This document shows positions 49,964 through 62,434 of a stretch of DNA of 64,000 nt, piece by piece. Where the stretch lies: NCBI GenBank assembly GCA_001929475.1, contig LXFE01000206.1:1-64000 (forward strand). Reading direction: 5' to 3'. The stretch is from Neolecta irregularis DAH-3 (Eukaryota; Ascomycota; Neolectomycetes; Neolectales; Neolectaceae). Positions within the stretch are counted from its first letter, which is position 1. Each line of letters begins with the position of its first letter. A program made the translations under genes and the position numbers. The notes under the pieces were generated by a model. It was not told the origin of the DNA. It saw only the letters and a program-made list of their open reading frames with translations, and did no database searches.

Positions 49964-51666
49964 TCAAGAATCGCCGTTTCGAATCTGCATAATTTCGAAA
50001 TGAACTTCTTCGTGAACCCGATCTTCTAGAACCAGATCGGCATCAGCCTCGACCTCACGATATAATCTTCGACAAATGCCCTGATTCAGTTCAACGAACT
50101 TTTCCTTGGTGAGCAGAGTTTGATAAAATGGTTTTAAAGCGGATGAAACGACTTCGTGGACCATACATTTAGTTTCATAGGGAATCGTCGAAACCGGCGA
50201 CTGAGCGCGTGGAGAGCTGAGAGGTGGAGTAAAAAGTCCTGGTGGAGGTGTTCTATCGCGGCCGGGCGATGGTTGATCTGAGATGGGTGACAAAGAAGGT
50301 GGTGGAGGCGGTGATGTCGACAATGTGAGAGGCGGAAAGATTTTTATATCAGAGAGATCAGAATGCACTGGTGTTTGCATTTCCTCGACTAGTTGTTGCA
50401 AAAACCACTTCGATCCAGTGCCGACATCTGCATTTGTGTTTTCTGTTGTAGACGTTCTAGACGACGATATTCTAGCTTCCGGAATTTCAAGAGTATGGGA
50501 GATCATTCGAAGATCCTTGGCTTCTCTACACCGCGGTCTTTTGAATTTGCGAGATGGTTCTGCTGCTTGGGAGGAAGACTCATGCACGGAGTCCATAATC
50601 TTGCGTTTCCTTGAAGAAGAAGGCCGGTCGGCTTCAAGTTTTGCTTCTTCAAACATCTTCCATGCATCATCTTGAACAACTTCTTCAGTGCTCTTCGGTA
50701 ATGGTGGCGATTCGGTTGGAGTGGGAAGAACCGTATTGGTGGTGCTATAAAATCTTCTTCCCATATTGCGCTCGCTAGCTTGAACACGAGCCTCCCAGAT
50801 CCGCCTTTCCTGTTCCCTTTGGCGGCGTAGTTGTCGTGAGGCAGCCGTATCTTCTTGTGATTCTTCAAAGTCTTCCAGTAGCATGACTCTAGCGAGCGCC
50901 CGATCTCGCATGATTTGCCAATGTTCACGTTCCAATCGAATAAAAGCAGCTCCGCGTGGGGGAGCTTCCACTTGATTATGATTCAGTTGTCTTTGACGGT
51001 ACTCTTCTATCTGCGCAGATTCGGCGTGCTGTTCAGCTCTTCTCTGAGCAGCACCCATATCAGTACAAGCCGGACAGAACCAATTTAACGGATCGACATC
51101 CTCATGGATATTTAGGCAGTGAACGTGGTACGTATGTTCGCATTCCTCGCAAATTAAAATATCATCCTCTTGTTCCCTTGTAAGTTGGCCACATTGATGA
51201 CAACGTTGGGTCTGACGAAAAGCAGATGTATCAACGTTCTTTGGGATATCGCCAACAGGAAAGAAATAATCTATAAAGCCTGTGAACATCAGAATGAATA
51301 TTTCCGCATTATGGATATTTACCGTGGACCACTTTCGATACATCAACACGCTGGAAGGCCTGACGACACAAAGGGCAAGTATTGGCGACCTGACCACATC
51401 AGTTAGTGAAAGAATCATTCTAATGAGGACGATTACCATCAACCATTCCGACAAACAAGAAAGATGAAACTATCCGGCCGGTCAGATAAGCCGACATGTA
51501 CAGTAAAGGTGAATAATACCATATGAGGACAAGAATTTAAATGTGCAATTTCATGCGTTTCTACTGAATTTATATTTCCGGATTCTTCTTCCGAGGAGAT
51601 CGGCATTAAATAATCCAGTGTATTCATACATATAATACACTCATCTGGTATACGTGCAGACTCCAT
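49964..51666 (-). CDS. RING-PHD finger protein, putative E3 ligase
   Basis: 520 residues in four exons (51666-51520, 51469-51437, 51389-51323, 51279-49964; introns 50, 47 and 43 nt). Splicing joins a C3HC4-type RING: CIIC near residue 9, an acidic insert, SCPHMFHLSCLSEWL, then NTCPLC. A PHD finger follows at about residues 98-150 (CHQCGQLTREQ, ICEECEHTYHVHCL, WFCPAC). The remaining ~370 residues are Arg/Glu-rich helix, then disordered and proline-rich (SPPPPPSLSPIS). The RING-then-PHD order recalls human PHRF1 and fission yeast PHD/RING proteins, which bind RNA polymerase II or chromatin. A ubiquitin ligase role is likely but target unknown. Confidence 0.8.
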
Positions 51667-52314
51667 GATTGTGGTATAGATAACGCAAGGGGACTGGGAA
51701 AGTTCGAAGGGTTGATAGATGGTGAGTAGGCGGGGGGGCTTCTGCTATTTATACACCTTTGCACCCTAATTTGCGGCGTTTGCACTACCCCTTTGGATCA
51801 TAGGCAATACGCTTATTCTAGCTCTAGACTGAGATTCACTCCTTTATTGTTAAGAAAACTTCTATCATTCAGTTCGATCCGAATTCAAGGAACCGTATGG
51901 ATGGTTGGAATTGAGAATGACAAATCGGAGTTTTCCTTGTAAAACACCTTTGAAATATATGTTTTCAGCAGAATATGTTTGCCTCCTCATACTATGGATC
52001 TGCGGTAAAAGTTAACGCTGCGCAATGACTTTGCGGATCTATTTATAGCTGTTTACATTTGGGAGAAGGAGTGGTTCTCAAATGAAACTTTGTGAACATC
52101 GCTCCAGCTGTTCCCAGTGTTCAGCACAGTGAATACTGTTTATAATCCACTCGCTGATTTGGAATCTGTAGCTCTGTCGATAATGAAACCATGATCAAGT
52201 TAGCTGATCAAGGAAATCATCTCAAAGGTCTGATATCCAGGAAGAGACTGGACTTCGAAAGTGAATTCAGCGAGACATATTAATGCCACCACCACCACTA
52301 CCTTCAATAACCCC
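51667..52314. other. Divergent gap between RING-PHD gene and SRP72
   Basis: Includes a G run at 51731-51739 and a CCACCACCACCACTACC stretch just before SRP72. No gene or clear motif; serves as the upstream region of both genes. Confidence 0.4.
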
Positions 52315-54358
52315 ATGACAAAAAAGCTATCCGATCTTCTATCCCAGTTATCTCTTGCCAGATCAGCTGATAGTCATGAAAAAGTCCTTCAACTTGCCGA
52401 GTCAATTCTCGCACAAAAACCTGAGGACCAAGTAGCGCTAAAAGCAAAAGTTACCGCTTTGATCAAATTGGATAAATATGAAGCAGCGATGCCTCTAACG
52501 GAACGCATATCGGGCCCAGCTGGGAAGCTCTTCAAAGGCTACTGCCTTTATCGACTGGGTAGAAGTGAGGACTTGGAAGCGATTGAAGGGCCAGGACGAG
52601 GTTTACTCCACGTCAAAGCTCAGATGGTATCGCCAAGGATGTTAAACGTAGACTCACAAGTAGGCATACAAAGCCGAAAGCTTTGAAAAGGCATCTGCAA
52701 TATACGCTCAATTGATAGCAGGAAAAGCCGAAGTATTTCTTTCTTATGAATTAATTATTAACCTTCAGGTTTCGAACGAAGACTCTGATCTTGCTATCAA
52801 CTCAAAAGCAACTATTGCTAACCTGGCCTGGAATCACAAGTCAATCACGAAATTTCCAACTCTTTCGGAGCCATCAGTTAGTCATGAAGATCTCTTTAAT
52901 CAAGCATGTCTGCACATCGCCCAAAACAGCTTCCAATCTGCAAGGGTGCTTCTTGATAAAGCTAAGGGTATGTATTATTATACTGGACTCTATCATTGAC
53001 TTGGAGATCTGTGCCAGAGACTCGATTTCGATCTGTCTGACATGAAAACAGAACTAGCTCCCATCAACTCACAAATTGCATATGTGAATCAGATTCTTGG
53101 CAGTCATGCAGAAAGCCTAGCCGGTTATGATGCAGTACTACAAGACGAGTGCATCTCTTTGAAGAACTTGAAACTTAGTGTATAGATCGTTAGACTCAAC
53201 TACAGAAGCAATCATCAGTAACAACAAACTAGCATCACAAGGTTCAGAAAACCCATATCTCGCATTCCGGTTATTTGAGCGCGAAAAGACGACATTTCCA
53301 GATCTCAAACTCTCCTGTTTTCAGTCCCATCTTTTTCAAAGAAATGAACTTGCGGTCAAACTGCAAGCTGGACGAACTCGACTAGCGAAAAACGCAGCTA
53401 ACAGATTTCAGCACTCGGAAGACATGGCCATGGTCATAAGCATCTTAAAGATGCATAAACCTTCACAAGCCATCAAATCTTTGGATCAAATTTTGGAAAA
53501 AGAACCTGGCAATATTTTTGTCGCTCTCGCGGCCATCCAGTTAAAATTACAATATAAAAAACGGATGAACGCTGTCTCAACGCTGGAAAGACTATTGTGC
53601 ACCCTCACAGATGACCAGAAATATATTCCCGGACTTGTGGGATTAGCCGTTGCATTGTACGACAAAATTGGGAATAGAGTTGCTTCTCTAGATATTTTGG
53701 AAAAGGCGCGACGCTTTTGGGTCGGAAAAAATGTAAGCTCACTTGTATTTGAGATATGCATTAGCTGATATTTTTCAAGTCAGGCGAGCATCTAGACCTG
53801 ATTCAATATGCCGGACTTGTCAAACTAAATGAAGCGATTTCGTTCGGCAACAAAGAAGATGCCCAAGCTATCGCTTCGAATTTTAAATCACTAGCTAGAC
53901 TCATCCCAGGCGATCAGCGTGCAATAGCAGGACTTGTTGCAGTATATTCATTTCTTGATCCTAAACGCACTTTACAGTACGTCGAGGGATTACCGCCCGT
54001 TGAATCATTTACTCGGGATATAGATGTTGAAGAACTCGAAAAGGCTGGCGTACCTCTCAGCGAATCGCATAAACGACCAGCCGAATCTTGTACTTTTGAA
54101 TCTGAGAAGAAAAAGAAAAAGAAAAGAAAGCCATTGTTGCCCAAAAACCTTGATCCGTCAAAGGAAATTGACCCGGAAAGATGGCTACCGAAGCGCGAAC
54201 GAAGTTCTTATTATTCCAAGGGTAAGAAGACCAAACGAAATGGCCCGGGCGGAGCTACTCAAGGTGGACCTGTTGAATCTTCAGGTTTACAGTTGGCTCC
54301 TTCTGTTGTATTGTCTGGAGGAAGCATTAAGAATAAGAAAAAAAAAGGACGGAAGTGA
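52315..54358 (+). CDS. SRP72: Signal recognition particle subunit SRP72
   Basis: TPR scaffold of the SRP S domain that binds SRP68 and 7S RNA. 617 residues in exons 52315-52626, 52664-52732, 52769-52967, 53007-53177, 53209-53732, 53780-54358. N-terminal TPR-like helices (LSDLLSQLSLARSADSHEK, YKAESFEKASAIYAQLIAG) continue to about residue 460. A lysine run (EKKKKKKRK) and the SRP72 RNA-binding motif follow: LDPSKEIDPERWLPKRERSS. It ends in a basic tail (KNKKKKGRK). The start is the first in-frame ATG upstream of conserved sequence. The intron at 53178 is 31 nt as drawn (28 nt if the earlier AG is used). It converges with NIP7, stops 46 bp apart. Confidence 0.9.
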
Positions 54359-54404
54359 GAGACTTGATGAACATTGTTTATAATACAAAGACGTGCATAG
54401 TAGA

Positions 54405-55088
54405 TCAAAACAGAGTATCTTCGTCTCTTAGATATTCGCCGACATCTGCTTGATGAAATGCGGCGATTGCTGTAGGTTCAATTTTTCTAGAGTCTGCTGT
54501 TGATCGAGCAGTGACTCCAATTCCCTGGATATTAGTCAGTTTCTCGTATATATGTTACTAACCAATGGAGAATCATTCATGTTATAAATCACTACTCCTT
54601 GATGTTCAGGTGTGTCATCACTTATTCGCCCGATATGGGCTTTCAAGATGTGATTTCCATAGAGGAAAGGCATTTCTCCATTTGGTTTAACCCAAATCTT
54701 GTATTTTGCATAAGGTGATATCACATCAAGAGCTGTAATATGGATTTTGAACTTCCCACTCTTGGTGAATTTACCAATACACGTTCCTAGTGAAAGAAGA
54801 TTTGCTCGAGCAACGGCGGTTGCGACTTTCATGATGCGCTCGCTGTTATTAACTGGGTTCTGAAAGAGACGCATACGAGACGTAGTATACGCGATCTTTC
54901 TGGAGACGGAAACAATGGGGATCATCTGGCCTATCGATAAGGTGGGTGATATTCCGTCCAATACTTTGGCATTAGATCGATATTAGGTAGACATACTATT
55001 GTGCAAGCTTTGTGAATAAAGTTTTGGTTTCTAAATTGTCAAATTATATCCCGAATAAACTCGAACCTTCTTCCGTCAAAGACCTCAT
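54405..55088 (-). CDS. NIP7: 60S ribosome biogenesis protein Nip7
   Basis: 180 residues, the exact family length, in five exons (55088-55067, 55030-54997, 54963-54877, 54842-54563, 54524-54405; introns 36, 33, 34 and 38 nt). Nip7 acts in pre-60S maturation and 27S rRNA processing with Nop8 and others. Landmarks across splice sites: [69 protein letters not shown] and the PUA domain [15 protein letters not shown], ending [15 protein letters not shown]. Exon 1 codes only seven full residues, so start and first introns need transcript proof, yet the match is residue for residue with the family. Confidence 0.93.
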
Positions 55089-55186
55089 GGTGGTTGCAGT
55101 TATCTTACCTCTACAAAAAATATCTACCCGGAAAAAAATGTGTCGGGAGTCTTTCCACTTTGTAAACTCCACCATAAAAGAATCTT
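55089..55186. promoter_or_regulatory. NIP7-PUS1 divergent promoter, 98 bp
   Basis: The shortest plausible promoter for both genes: an A-rich stretch with a run of seven A and the TGTCGGGAG word. No certain factor site recognised. Pairing of a ribosome biogenesis gene with a pseudouridine synthase suggests shared growth control, as inference. Confidence 0.35.
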
Positions 55187-56865
55187 ATGACAACAGAAGA
55201 TGAACTAATATCTCGCTCAATAGCGTCTGAAAATGTTATCCCGCCTGTTCAACAGCCTGAAGCGACTACTTCTTCTCAGGGTCTACACGATGCCTCCATC
55301 AATTCCGGCTTTCCAGGCTCTACAAGCGAGGAATCCAAAAAACGAAAGCCCAGCGGTCGAGACAACTGGGTAAAAAACTGGGACCAGAAGAGAACAAAGA
55401 GAGAAGATTATGGCATTCCGAGAGAACCACGGCGACCAAAGAAAAAAGTCGCTTGTTTGATCGGATACTGCGGAACTGGGTATCATGGGATGCAACTCAA
55501 TCCCCCAAATCGAACAATCGAGGGGGATTTATTTGATGCCTTCGTTAAAGCTGGTGCGATTTCAAAAGATAATTCCGACGATCCGAGGAAGGTGATCTTG
55601 CAATTACTGATAACAACATTAAACGTTTTAGTCTTCCTTACAAAGATCTGCCCGTACGGACAAAGGTGTACATGCCGCTGGGAATCTGATTTCACTCAAA
55701 TTGATTGTTGAGGATGCTGACATTCTGGAAAAAATCAATTCTTATCTTCCAGCGACAATTCGACTGTGGGGCTTTACCCCATCAATCCGCTCATTCAATT
55801 GCCACACAAACTGCGATTCTCGAGTATATGAATATCTGTTACCTTCACACTCATTTCTTCCTCCAAGACCAACCTCAACCTTTGCTCAGTTTATTATTTC
55901 ACAAAACAAAGATGCCGGAAAACCGATTCAGAATTGGGGTGGACACGACACAAGTCAGTTCTGGGACCAGGTCGATGTAAAGATTCTTCAGATAAGTGAG
56001 GAAGAGATAGCAGCAGAAGAAGCGCGTATCCAGTCCGCTGTGGAAGAGCACGGAACACAAACCCATCAAGTCAATGCTAGAGAGCGGATAATTCGGAAGC
56101 TTGAAATGAAAGAGAAAAGGACCTTTCGCATAACCCCTGAACGAATGCAAATTGTTCGTGATGGTTTCTCGCAGTACCTGGGTTCGCATAATTTTCATAA
56201 CTTCACCGTCGGGATGGAATATCGTAATGAAAGCGCCAGGAGATTTATGAAAAAGATTACTGTGTCTATTTTATCCTATCAAGCTCTGACGATAGGTTTC
56301 TGATCCCCATAACATTGACGACACAGAATGGATTTCAGTCAAAATCCATGGGCAATCATTTATGCTCCATCAAATTCGGAAAATGGTGGCCATGGTCGTC
56401 ATGATAGTTCGTTCTGGTTGTCCTGAAAATCGAATTTCAGAAGCCTATAGGCCACCCAAGCTTGCTATTCCAAAGGCACCGGGTCTCGGATTGCTTCTCG
56501 AGCGACCTATCTTCGAGGGATATAATAAAAAAGCAACTGATAACGGGCGAGAAAAGATCGACTTTGATCAGCATGATGATCAAATAGAAGCCTTCAAGCA
56601 AAAGCATATTTACGATAAGATTTACGCGGAAGAAAAAAAGGAAAATATGTATGCCACTCGTTATATTTGGAGATCTGATTCTAGATTTCATATTTTTTTG
56701 TCTGGCCTAGATTCTTTCCCTGGATTTCCTTACTTGACCGCAAATGGGTTCCCAAGAACTATGGAAACAAAAGCTGAAGAACTAACTCTGCCAGGAGCGG
56801 ATGACGAAGAACAAGCCCAGGACGAGAGTGATTTGAAGAGACCCAGAGAAGAATTTGAAGGTTAA
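55187..56865 (+). CDS. PUS1: tRNA pseudouridine synthase Pus1
   Basis: TruA-family synthase that makes pseudouridine at several tRNA positions and in U2 snRNA. 534 residues in exons 55187-55591, 55632-56261, 56296-56865 (introns 40 and 34 nt). The N-terminus is polar with a basic nuclear-type signal ([20 protein letters not shown]). The domain starts [20 protein letters not shown]. The catalytic Asp is in [18 protein letters not shown]. Then [19 protein letters not shown] strand ([16 protein letters not shown]) and [17 protein letters not shown]. The acidic tail ends PREEFEG. A normal, complete family member. Confidence 0.94.
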
Positions 56866-57742
56866 GATTGAACCGAGTGATCCGAGGATTGTATTGTAAA
56901 TCATAGAAAAACTAGGGTCAAATCAACAAACTGGGTTGACACCCCGTGACAGTCGCAGTCGGTCGCTAAAATATTTGCCACCTAATACTACCACAGTAGG
57001 GAAACCTCTCCTTTCAGGTCATGTTCAAAACAGCGCTGGCTTTTGCTGGATGTGGCATTAATCCGACAGCTTGAAAAGGGATCGTGACCCCAATTTATCA
57101 TTGAAGAACTGTTAAACTGATTCGAATCTGTCGAAGCATCTATGCTTATTGGAATATATCAACACGGCTATCACGATTGGCAGAGAATATATTCTATCAA
57201 ATCTCTGCAGATCCTTTATCTCCGAAAAGATGCGACGGCGGATATTACACAATTTAGGACTGAAGTTGTCCCTGACAAATGGTCATATTACATATCAGTA
57301 TAAATCCCACGTGACTGTGGTCTCTTACCTTGCGATACATTACAATATTCCAACTGAATGGAGAATTCACTGGACATTTGCCCAAATAGATAGGCCTGTT
57401 GAACTTGACTGAAGATAAGGGTGCAGGCTTTCATCTGATAACTGCGGAATTGAATTTATTCCAATATTTCTTGCACTTGTTTCAACGATTAATTCTTCAT
57501 TTCTCGAGCAAGTATCATTATCCAGGTCCGCTTCCTTCTCTCGTTCACATGGAGCAAAGAGAATAATGCATTTTCCGACCTTCAGTTTGTCGACCGAATG
57601 GAAAATTAATTGGGAGTTGTTTGTCAGTCCGAGATATATGTTTATTTCCCCAGGTAATTTTAATGACCACAAATAAAATTGATACTTTATAGTTGCATGA
57701 ACCCTCTCAATTCCCAATACAAATACAATCCTCTTTCTCCAA
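56866..57742. other. Intergenic stretch without a supported gene
   Basis: Between PUS1 and a minus-strand membrane protein. The frame at 57367-57717 (minus) has no ATG and no recognisable domain, so I leave it out. Confidence 0.45.
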
Positions 57743-58516
57743 TCAGAGACCCATTATTAATCCCGAAATAAGAGTCAGACTGAGAAATAAGGGCCGGCGT
57801 AAACTAACAGATAGCGATGCAGTACTCTGTAGAGTCGGGTTGTCTTTCGATATTCCCTTTGAAGATCCAGCTTCGGGAGTAGCAGTAACCACGACTACCT
57901 TTGTAATCGTACGATGAGGATGTTGAAGATCGGGAACAGTGACCGTCTTGGTGATCACCTGTGATTGAGGTGCAGCTGTATCGCCATTGTTATCGTCATT
58001 CGTAGGGGCGCTCGGTTCAGTAATTGCAGGATTGTCATTGTTTTCGTTTGACGTTTTGTTGTCTTGACCACCTTCGTGCCTTCCCGCAGATGAAACTTTA
58101 TCGTCATTTAAACGGACGCTCGGTTCAATAGTGGGAAAACTGCCAATATTTTGGCTTGGCGATTTTTTTTCTTGGTTATCTTGATGCCTTCCCATTGTCG
58201 AATTATCTTGTCTCCTACCCAGACGAAAAAGTTTATCTATAACGACTTTATCTTGCATTTCATAATATCGGACAGCTGCTTGAACATTTTCGAAGACACC
58301 TTCCTGATACTTTGGAGATATTTCTGTTAGGGCTTGATGTATCTTCAACGTCGAATCAGATAAATTATTAGTTCTAGCTTCCCGTACGGCTTCAGGAGCC
58401 ATATTGTCCACAATCAAAGAAGCCACATAGAGCTTAGCATATACGGTGAAGAGAAGTATCAACATAGTCGTCAAGAGAACCAAGAAAGGAGCTATCGAAG
58501 ACGAAATTAAGATCAT
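57743..58516 (-). CDS. Two-helix membrane protein with disordered loop, unrecognised
   Basis: 257 residues from the first in-frame ATG; the frame stays open to 58567 without another ATG, so an upstream exon is possible. N-terminal hydrophobic stretch (FLVLLTTMLILLFTVYAKLY), a helical segment (ALTEISPKYQEGVFENVQAA), a long Asn/Asp/Ser-rich loop with repeats of R-H-x-(0-3)-Q-D-N type, a Val/Thr segment (VITKTVTVPD, TKVVVVTATP) and a hydrophobic C-terminus (PLFLSLTLISGLIMGL). The last part might be a second helix or a GPI-type signal. No family recognised. Confidence 0.55.
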   Translation of the reverse strand: MILISSSIAPFLVLLTTMLILLFTVYAKLYVASLIVDNMAPEAVREARTNNLSDSTLKIHQALTEISPKYQEGVFENVQAAVRYYEMQDKVVIDKLFRLGRRQDNSTMGRHQDNQEKKSPSQNIGSFPTIEPSVRLNDDKVSSAGRHEGGQDNKTSNENNDNPAITEPSAPTNDDNNGDTAAPQSQVITKTVTVPDLQHPHRTITKVVVVTATPEAGSSKGISKDNPTLQSTASLSVSLRRPLFLSLTLISGLIMGL

Positions 58517-59270
58517 ATATATGTATTGTTCAAAAGAGGCGAAGACCGTGGTCAAACCTTCCGCCACGTTCTAGGATACTAGGCGAGCTATATCTGTTAC
58601 AAGAAAAGAGAAGACATAATTAGTCTGCTTGGCCTTGAATTTTTTTTAGATTTCTGCATCATATTGATTGGGTCGAGACCATTGGACGCATCTACTTCTG
58701 TTTAATTCTTGGTAATACAAATATAACATGACACATAGGAGTTGCGCAAACAGACTGATACCTAACATTTACAACTACCTCTCTTTCAAGCCTCGCTTAG
58801 ATAACTCCAGGAGAGATCATGAATAGGATACATTTAAATATTCTATCAAGTATGTTGAAAATGTTGTCAAGCTTCGTTTCAATGACGTGCGACACACCTT
58901 GTGGTATTTTGAAACCGGAAGGATTTCAAACGAGGCTTCCTCGACAACCACCTAGAAATACCTTTTCTCCGATTCCGCTCCCAGTTTAAATTGCAATTCC
59001 CATCTGCCGGTCGCGATCCGTGCCGCCTTAGAAGGCTATTAACAGCAAATTGCCAGTGGATCATTTGTGTTCCGACAGCAGTCGTCAAGTTCGTTTTCTT
59101 TGACTCTAAAAGGGATTCTTTGCGTGATCAGTGTCTTTGAACAGGACCGCAATAGCCACACTCACACCATTGTTCCCGGTGTTCAAACCAGTCGAGATAA
59201 TTTTCTTTTAAGAACGACTTGAGAGCCCGGAGGGCTTCAAACCCGTCTTGGACGGTGGCCCTCCCAAGGA
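58517..59270. other. Divergent gap without a supported gene
   Basis: Upstream region of both the 57743-58516 gene and the 59271-61472 gene. Only short frames are seen; no motif stands out. Confidence 0.4.
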
Positions 59271-61472
59271 ATGCCATCCATGCCATCGCTCTTTCATCAC
59301 CCTCAGCACCCGTTTACAGAGGATCATATGGCTGGTGTCGATCACTCCAAGTTTACAGACAAACTAGAAAATACCGCTCTGGACGAAAAATTGTCTGAAC
59401 AGCGCCACTTATGGACGGAACCAATGGTGCGGCCAAAGCCTCTTGATCCGATATCTTCGCCACGAAGGGCCTTTTCAGCCCCATGTTCAACTAGTCTGGG
59501 AAAGTCACAGAGCGTCTTTTCATTTGGTATGCTTTCATTTCTTTAAAAAGAAATTAAATGCGCAGATGCTTTCCCTTTCACGCGTGCACAAAGTCCTTGT
59601 GTGCAATTAGTAAAACCACTACATCGAGCAAAGGATGAAGAATACCCTTTGTTTGGTGATCAAATGAATCATTTGATGGATATTCTTGATGAAGATTTGA
59701 ACTCAGAAACGCTTTTCTCTTCTTGCACTACTCCTGAAATTCACCAATCCTTCAATAGAAATCAAACAAATGGGCGGCAAAGGTCGCTAGTCTCGATATT
59801 TTCTGATGAAACCCCTTCAAAGACGACTGTAGAAACTTGCGAAAGCCTTTTACGAAAGTCTAAAAGTATTACTCGTATGGAAAATAACCAAAGCTCTGAA
59901 GAAAACGCGGTCTGTTTATCACCCTTCGGATTGTCACACCCACCACGGTTTCGCTTTGCTAAGGCTATTTTGCATGGACCCACACCCGCTTCTGCATCAT
60001 CGTCGTTGGTGGTTCGTACGTGGTTCGAAAGTATTCAGCAACGGCTTCCGCCAATATTTGATCGACTGGGTCATACTGTCCTCTCAACTGGAACCCCACA
60101 TTGCCTTATTGAGCTGCGAACTCTAAAGTGTTATGGTCTTGAGAAGTGGATCATCCCAACAAAGGAGCCCGAAGTTGTGGATGGGTTGGAAAGTCTCGGT
60201 CGTATACTGCTGGCTGTTTTACTTCCTAATGCTCCAACTCTTGGTGCTTCGAAGAATTACATTGATGCCAAAGTCGCAAAACTGATGATCGAATTCGTCG
60301 TCGTTGAGGACTTGTCTCTTCCAAATTTTGAAGGTCATCACGTTGGGTGTCTCCTTGGGAACTCAGCTTTCGCTAAATTTCGATGCGAAATCTCGTTTGT
60401 CCGACGTAGCTTCCGCATCGAGTCATGTAAAGTCGACGTTCCTTTTGCTCGCTCCCAGCCAGCTCGAAACAATTTGCCTAAGAGAATCATTGAAAGTGTG
60501 ACTCCGACAGAACTTCCTGAAGCCGAAGTGGTTCTTCTGAAAAGGCAACCAAAGCCCCCGATTGAAACGGAGCCTCTGGAAGGCGATGCTGATGTTCATT
60601 CTTCCGATTTGTTCAATCCTGCAATTGATTTGGATGGGTCGGCCTGTATTGCTGATCAATCAATGGAAGCTACGCAATTTGAGGACAGCCACTCACTGAG
60701 TCCCAGCCCTGTCGAATATGATTCGAGCTGTTATCAGAATATTGGGTCAACAATGTCCAATCGCTCTGTAACCTCTCTAGAAGCAACGACTCGATGTACA
60801 TCGCCAGAGTCTTTGCCTGACACATTAAATCGCGAATCGACTGTGATGTTGAAACCTTGCAAAGCCTCCTATTCATTACTGCCCACGTCCCAACCACAAA
60901 GGAAAGATCCTGAAAGACGCGTCACTTTTCAGCAGTCTTTGCAAGATAGCGATCTACTTGCGGATCCTCAAACTTCTTCGAAGTATCAATCTTGTAGATC
61001 AATTCCCGAAACTAAGCTGGTCAAATCTCTCAAATCGCCTGCATCAGTATACAAGCCCTTAAAGTCTACAGCTACAATCTTTATTCCACGATCAACCAGT
61101 TCTTCCATTGCACATACTGAGACTCAACACAATTCCCAATCAACATCACCTCTCTCCGGCGCTACAAGTCCTTGGATAAAATCTGCCACTACAAGTAGAG
61201 AGAAATCACCAACAGTAGCTGAAGTTGTCGCCGGTAAATGTCGGCTTAAGTCTGCTGAAAACGAGGTCTCTCAACGAAGAGCAATGAAGGTTCTTAAATC
61301 TCATCGTTCAAAGAACCCTCTAGAAGTTGAACGACCAGACACGCAACAGCCTGAGCCAAAAATTACTGGGCCTGGGTTGAAGGGTTTGAAAAGTATGAAC
61401 TCGTTGCCACGAAATGTCGGGGAATATAAACCGCGCTCAAAAAGCATTGCGGGGGCGTTTCATTGGATCTAA
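59271..61472 (+). CDS. Large mostly disordered protein, unrecognised
   Basis: 720 residues from exons 59271-59526 and 59566-61472 (39-nt intron). The N-terminus is polar. Residues ~190-370 look folded, with alternating strands and helices (TWFESIQQRLPPIFDRLGHT, CLIELRTLKCYGLEKWIIP, AKLMIEFVVVEDLSLPNFEG). The rest is Ser/Pro/Thr-rich with several K-S-L-K-S or L-K-S-type basic motifs and ends GEYKPRSKSIAGAFHWI. Many S-P and R-x-x-S sites suggest kinase control. It could be a regulatory or cytoskeletal protein, but I recognise no domain. Confidence 0.65.
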
Positions 61473-61684
61473 ATTGATTTCCTTTCTTTACGCGCTGCAG
61501 AAATTGCTCTGCAATTTTGCAGGCCTGTTTTCTTCACTTTCCGGTTTGGAAATTTGAATTGGGAGAAAATGGAAGATCTTGATGAGTGGGAAGTAGGAAG
61601 GGTGATTGTTCTTTTTCCATTTCATAGCCTATTCAAGAAATAAGACAGAAATCGATGGCTCGGTGGATAAGCCTTTCAAAATAT

Positions 61685-62434
61685 TCATATCTTGGACCCC
61701 AAATACAATGCTTGCAGCGACTCTCGGGTAGCATCTTTGGTTTCTTTAACTAGCTTTACGACCTGTTTGAACTCTTGTATGTTTGCGTCGCCCATTAATT
61801 CGTACAACTACTTGTCAGTTGATTAAATCACAAAGACATGCGAAAGATTCACTGGTACTGATCTTTGCACCTGCTTGTCTCATTCTTGCAATTGCGATAG
61901 GGATTTCCTCTCGATTACAGGAGCTTACTGCATCTGATATAACATAAACCTGATGTCCCCGTGCCAGTAGGTCCAGGGTTGTTTGCAACACGCAAACATG
62001 AGACTCAATGCCGGTTATTGCAACACTACTTTTGGGCTGTAATGCTCTCTACTATCATTGATATCAGGAATATGTGATAGTTACGAACTTCAAGCTCTGG
62101 AGTATGCATACTGAACAAGGTTTTATCGAGCTTGAGTTTTGCATTAGAAATATCGAGTTCGGAACAGATTTCTCCCAATGCCTTGTTGTTTTGTGTGGTT
62201 ACGTAAACAGGTACATTGAGGATTTTTGATGCCTGCAACATTTTAGATGCACTGGAATCGAATTAGACACTGACTGGAGCACAGATGTAAACACATTTTC
62301 AAGATATGATCGAACGCATAGATAGCGGGGCGGAACTTTTCTTGTTGATCACAAATAAAACTGTTTCATGAGTTCAATGGTTTCCAAAAGAGATACAGCG
62401 CTGGTCGTGCGAGTCTCAATACCGTGGATGTCAT
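61685..62434 (-). CDS. Isochorismatase-like cysteine hydrolase
   Basis: 194 residues, ISOC1/YcaC group, in exons 62434-62397, 62360-62295, 62251-62089, 62036-61842, 61807-61685. The fold is Rossmann-like; these enzymes use an Asp-Lys-Cys triad. Landmarks: FICDQQEKFRPAIYAF (Asp), ASKILNVPVYVTTQNNKALG, LDKTLFSMHTPELE (Lys), SSVAITGIESHVCVLQTTLD (Cys) and RMRQAGAKISTSESF-LYELMGDAN. The last intron (61808-61841) needs a GC donor (TTC|GCATGT) to keep the family sequence. The C-terminus is GSKI; SKI is a weak PTS1-like tripeptide, so peroxisomal location is possible. Substrate unknown. Confidence 0.85.

Noticed and set aside
57367..57717. Minus-strand frame of 116 codons
   Set aside because: It has no ATG, no recognisable domain and no plausible upstream exon.
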